A stretch of 6,725 nt of DNA. It comes from Anaerolineae bacterium. GTDB taxonomy: Bacteria; Chloroflexota; Anaerolineae; JAADDB01. Under the pieces are notes generated by a model, which made no database searches, was not told the origin of the DNA, and saw only the letters and a program-made list of their open reading frames with translations. Location of the stretch: assembly GCA_015486895.1 (NCBI GenBank), contig WFQT01000090.1, positions 1 to 6,725 of the forward strand. Reading direction: 5' to 3'. Position numbers and translations under genes: made by a program. This document shows, piece by piece, positions 4,875 to 6,725 of this stretch (position 1 is the stretch's first letter; the number at the start of each line of letters is the position of its first letter).

Positions 4875-6218
4875 GTGGACACCCGCGAGAAGCACGACAA
4901 AGCACCTCGACGCGCCAAGTTTTATCTCTCCTGGTTCTACAGCATAGTTCCCCAAAAACTCGGCGAGGGCGCAACCTCCGCATTGATGCCTTTGTTTATT
5001 GCCCAGGTGCTTAGGGGCAATGTTGCCGATGTGGGCGAGATCTCGGCTGCCGCGGCCCTGGCTGGTGTGCCGGGATCCATCTTTTGGGGCAATGCCTCGG
5101 ACAAAGTCAGACGGCGGAAGCCTTTCTTGCTCCTTGGGTTTCTGGGCTTTGCTCTTTCCACCGCGCTAATTGGCATGGCGCACAGCATACAGGTTGTGTT
5201 GATAGCCAGCATAGTGGGTGGCTTGCTGAGTTCAGCAATTGGTCCCGTGGCAACAGCACTGGTGGTAGACACGACGCCTGTAGAAAAGCTTCCAGAGGCT
5301 TTCGGTTCTTTCAGCCGGATAGGCGGCTGGAGCTTCGTAGGCGGATTGCTGACGGGCACCCTTTGGCTCAGATTCTTGCCTCCACGGTGGGGAAATGCTG
5401 CATCCATGCGCGGCCTGTTCATTTTCGCTGCTTTGGTAGCCCCTGTCAGCATATTCCTGGCACAATTATGGGCTGTCGAACCGGTCACCGTCCGCGATAG
5501 AAGGCGACTATCACCTTCCAGAGTTGGGAAGGCAGCGATTGTGGTCGTAGAGAGAGCATTGCTGTACCCTCCTTACACGCTTTACTTTATTCTTCGGCCA
5601 ACCTTCCTACGAGACGCCCGCAACTACCTCAGAAATGCTCTGCCGCAATATTACATGAGCTCATTTCTCCTGTTCTTTGCCATCAACGAAGGGTTTGTGC
5701 CCTTCCCCCTGTTTCTGACCGATGTGCTGAAAGCAACAAATGCGGAAGTTTTTCTCATATCTCTCCTCAAATCGTCTGTGGACGCTCTTTTCTACATGCC
5801 GATGGCACGGGCTATCCGACGCCACTCGAGTATTGAGATACAGGCGCTCGCCGTGGCCGGCCGTATTGGTATTTTTCTCGCATTTGCCGCGGCCTCGTTT
5901 GTAAATCCAGGGAGAATCGGTATCCCATTTGTCGTTGCAGTGCATCTCTTCACAGGAGTAACCTGGGCTGCCATCTCTGTATCCAGCCCTACTGCGGTAG
6001 CCTCTCTTTATCCGAAAGATTTGAGAGGAAAGGCCATGGGGCTGTACAACGCGGTGATCGGGGCTGCGGGTATCGTTGGCAGCTTGGCAGGAGGATATGC
6101 GGCGAATGCGTGGGGCTACGGGGCCTCTTTTGTCATCGCAGCGCTGGCGATGGGGATAACGGCTGTCTGGTTGTGGCGGCTCCGGCTAATGGTTCCTTCC
6201 CCTGCACAAGCAGCCTGA
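4875..6218 (+). CDS. Major facilitator superfamily (MFS) transporter
   Basis: The protein is 447 aa with a GTG start at 4875, nine bases after the regulator stop. No good Shine-Dalgarno sits at the normal distance, so translation probably depends on coupling to the regulator, and the exact start is the least certain part. About twelve hydrophobic segments are seen, roughly at residues 30-48, 56-72, 84-102, 106-131, 150-168, 178-199, 258-280, 293-310, 322-342, 348-372, 388-408 and 414-434. The loop between segments 2 and 3 carries the MFS motif A as GNASDKVRRRKP (72-83). The central cytoplasmic loop (200-255) is basic. The PKDLRGKAMGLYNAV stretch before segment 11 is typical of exporter-like members. 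The substrate cannot be read from the sequence. Drug or metabolite export is suggested by its pairing with a dedicated regulator. Confidence 0.92.
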   Translation: MDTREKHDKAPRRAKFYLSWFYSIVPQKLGEGATSALMPLFIAQVLRGNVADVGEISAAAALAGVPGSIFWGNASDKVRRRKPFLLLGFLGFALSTALIGMAHSIQVVLIASIVGGLLSSAIGPVATALVVDTTPVEKLPEAFGSFSRIGGWSFVGGLLTGTLWLRFLPPRWGNAASMRGLFIFAALVAPVSIFLAQLWAVEPVTVRDRRRLSPSRVGKAAIVVVERALLYPPYTLYFILRPTFLRDARNYLRNALPQYYMSSFLLFFAINEGFVPFPLFLTDVLKATNAEVFLISLLKSSVDALFYMPMARAIRRHSSIEIQALAVAGRIGIFLAFAAASFVNPGRIGIPFVVAVHLFTGVTWAAISVSSPTAVASLYPKDLRGKAMGLYNAVIGAAGIVGSLAGGYAANAWGYGASFVIAALAMGITAVWLWRLRLMVPSPAQAA

Positions 6219-6257
6219 CCCCGAATATTCCCTGCTTATCCGCGACCAGACCCCTGC

Positions 6258-6293
6258 AGGACGTGGTGAATTTTCCACATGAAATCCTTTTTT
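6258..6293 (+). terminator. Weak terminator after the transporter
   Basis: GTGG (6263-6266) with CCAC (6275-6278), and an outer AGGA (6258-6261) with TCCT (6285-6288), are followed by T through 6293. The stem is short and bulged, so read-through into the zinc-ribbon gene is plausible. Confidence 0.4.
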
Positions 6294-6340
6294 GCTACCC
6301 ATCTTACACTCTTGTTCCACATTTTTTGAACCGGAATGCG

Positions 6341-6390
6341 TTAGACTTCGATTGTCTAAAGCCTGCTGGAGCGGCAGGATTGAGACAATC
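6341..6390 (+). promoter_or_regulatory. Leader with two mutually exclusive hairpins before the zinc-ribbon gene
   Basis: Fold A pairs TTAGAC (6341-6346) with GTCTAA (6354-6359). Fold B pairs GATTGTCT (6350-6357) with AGACAATC (6383-6390) and continues inward to CCTGC (6362-6366) with GCAGG (6374-6378) over a 7-nt loop, with only two mismatched positions. Bases 6354-6357 are used by both, so only one can form at a time. No T-tract follows fold B. The Shine-Dalgarno GGGAGGA starts 12 nt later. It may be an RNA switch, an mRNA-stabilising stem, or in DNA a dyad operator. No clear promoter was found between 6294 and 6340. Confidence 0.45.
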
Positions 6391-6415
6391 AAGTCAGTAA
6401 AGGGAGGAAGAAAAA

Positions 6416-6610
6416 ATGGCACAGCACAAAACAGAGGTAACAGCGGATTGCCCGAATTGCGGGGCGCTGGTGAGGTTGGGCTCCAAGCCCAGGATAGGGC
6501 AGCGAGTGGTGTGTCCTTCCTGCGGCGAGCCCCTTCGGGTCATTAATTTGGACCCTCCGGAGTTGGATTGGGACTTTGAGGAGCCGGTCCCCGAATCCGA
6601 TGAGGATTAG
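6416..6610 (+). CDS. LysW-like small zinc-ribbon protein
   Basis: The 64-aa protein starts at ATG 6416 after GGGAGGA (6402-6408). Two CPxCG knuckles, Cys12/Cys15 and Cys33/Cys36, form a zinc ribbon, with RIGQRVVCPSCG between them and the motif LRVINLDPPELDW after it. The layout is that of LysW, the amino-group carrier protein of the lysine/arginine pathway of Thermus and relatives, which has the same CPxCG pair and VxLDP stretch. LysW ends in EDWGE, whose terminal Glu carries the substrate. Here the tail is instead DWDFEEPVPESDED, acidic but ending in Asp. It is therefore probably a LysW-like paralogue and not the carrier. Its partner is unknown. A further ORF starts 24 bp downstream, probably in the same operon. 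Confidence 0.85.
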   Translation: MAQHKTEVTADCPNCGALVRLGSKPRIGQRVVCPSCGEPLRVINLDPPELDWDFEEPVPESDED

Positions 6611-6634
6611 GGATAAAGGCAGGGAGTTGTTGAA

Positions 6635-6725
6635 ATGTACCACGTGGCGCAAACCAAAGAAGGAGTTGAGGAGGTCCCCAAGGGCGGGAAGCCTCCTCAC
6701 CCCTGGGAAGATGTTCCCCTTAGCC
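6635..6725 (+). CDS. Unknown protein, N-terminus only
   Basis: ATG 6635 follows AGGGAG (6621-6626) at 8-nt spacing and the frame stays open for 30 codons to the window edge. The peptide begins MYHVAQTKEGVEEVPKGGKP and continues PHPWEDVPLS. It is polar, proline-rich and has no signal peptide or membrane helix. I do not recognise it. Its distance of 24 bp from the zinc-ribbon gene suggests co-transcription and perhaps a shared function. Confidence 0.6.
   Translation, partial: MYHVAQTKEGVEEVPKGGKPPHPWEDVPLS

Noticed and set aside
4937..5488. Minus-strand 183-codon frame opposite the transporter
   Set aside because: Antisense of a clear MFS gene. No ribosome site or domain.
1..6725. CRISPR array, tRNA or rRNA genes
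   Set aside because: No regularly spaced repeats, no cloverleaf with a TTCGA-type arm, and no rRNA-like stretch were seen.

Overview
The window looks like a bacterial chromosome segment carrying an accessory patch. Genes have strong AGGAGG-type ribosome binding sites and sigma70-like promoters. A LysW-like zinc ribbon and an OmpR-type regulator paired with an MFS exporter would suit a thermophilic Chloroflexota or a related lineage. That taxonomic guess is inference only.

Left part (1-1674, genes on the minus strand). A protein resembling the BREX phage-defence protein BrxA (DUF1819) runs off the left edge. Upstream of it is a nucleotidyltransferase-fold gene with its own near-consensus promoter. 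Between the two, on the plus strand, sits a compact unit made of a promoter, two competing stem-loops and a strong intrinsic terminator. It looks like a free-standing small RNA of about 65 nt.

Middle (1675-3822, plus strand). This is a serine-recombinase module, visibly more AT-rich than the right half. A 56-codon basic/acidic ORF with a perfect Shine-Dalgarno overlaps the start of a complete 496-aa large serine recombinase by four bases (ATGA). A 31-bp inverted repeat lies upstream. Downstream are a short palindrome, an opposed G8/C9 tract pair, a possible 35-aa hydrophobic minus-strand peptide, and a 12-bp perfect-stem terminator. This is probably a mobile element or its recombination end. 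The attachment sites cannot be proven from one window.

Spacer (3823-4068). No convincing gene is seen, but nested inverted repeats end in a T9 tract.

Right part (4069-6725, plus strand). A clear promoter drives a two-gene operon. The first gene is an OmpR/PhoB-family regulator whose receiver lacks the phosphoacceptor Asp (Ala51), the switch Thr/Ser and the conserved Lys. The second is a 12-TM MFS transporter starting with GTG 9 bp later. The leader mRNA has three small hairpins, the last overlapping the Shine-Dalgarno. After a weak terminator, a 64-aa LysW-like zinc-ribbon protein follows a leader with two mutually exclusive hairpins, and another ORF begins and runs off the right edge.

The most promising unusual points are the small-RNA unit at 958-1022, the phosphorylation-blind regulator with its exporter, the coupled small ORF in front of the recombinase, and the alternative-fold leader of the zinc-ribbon gene.
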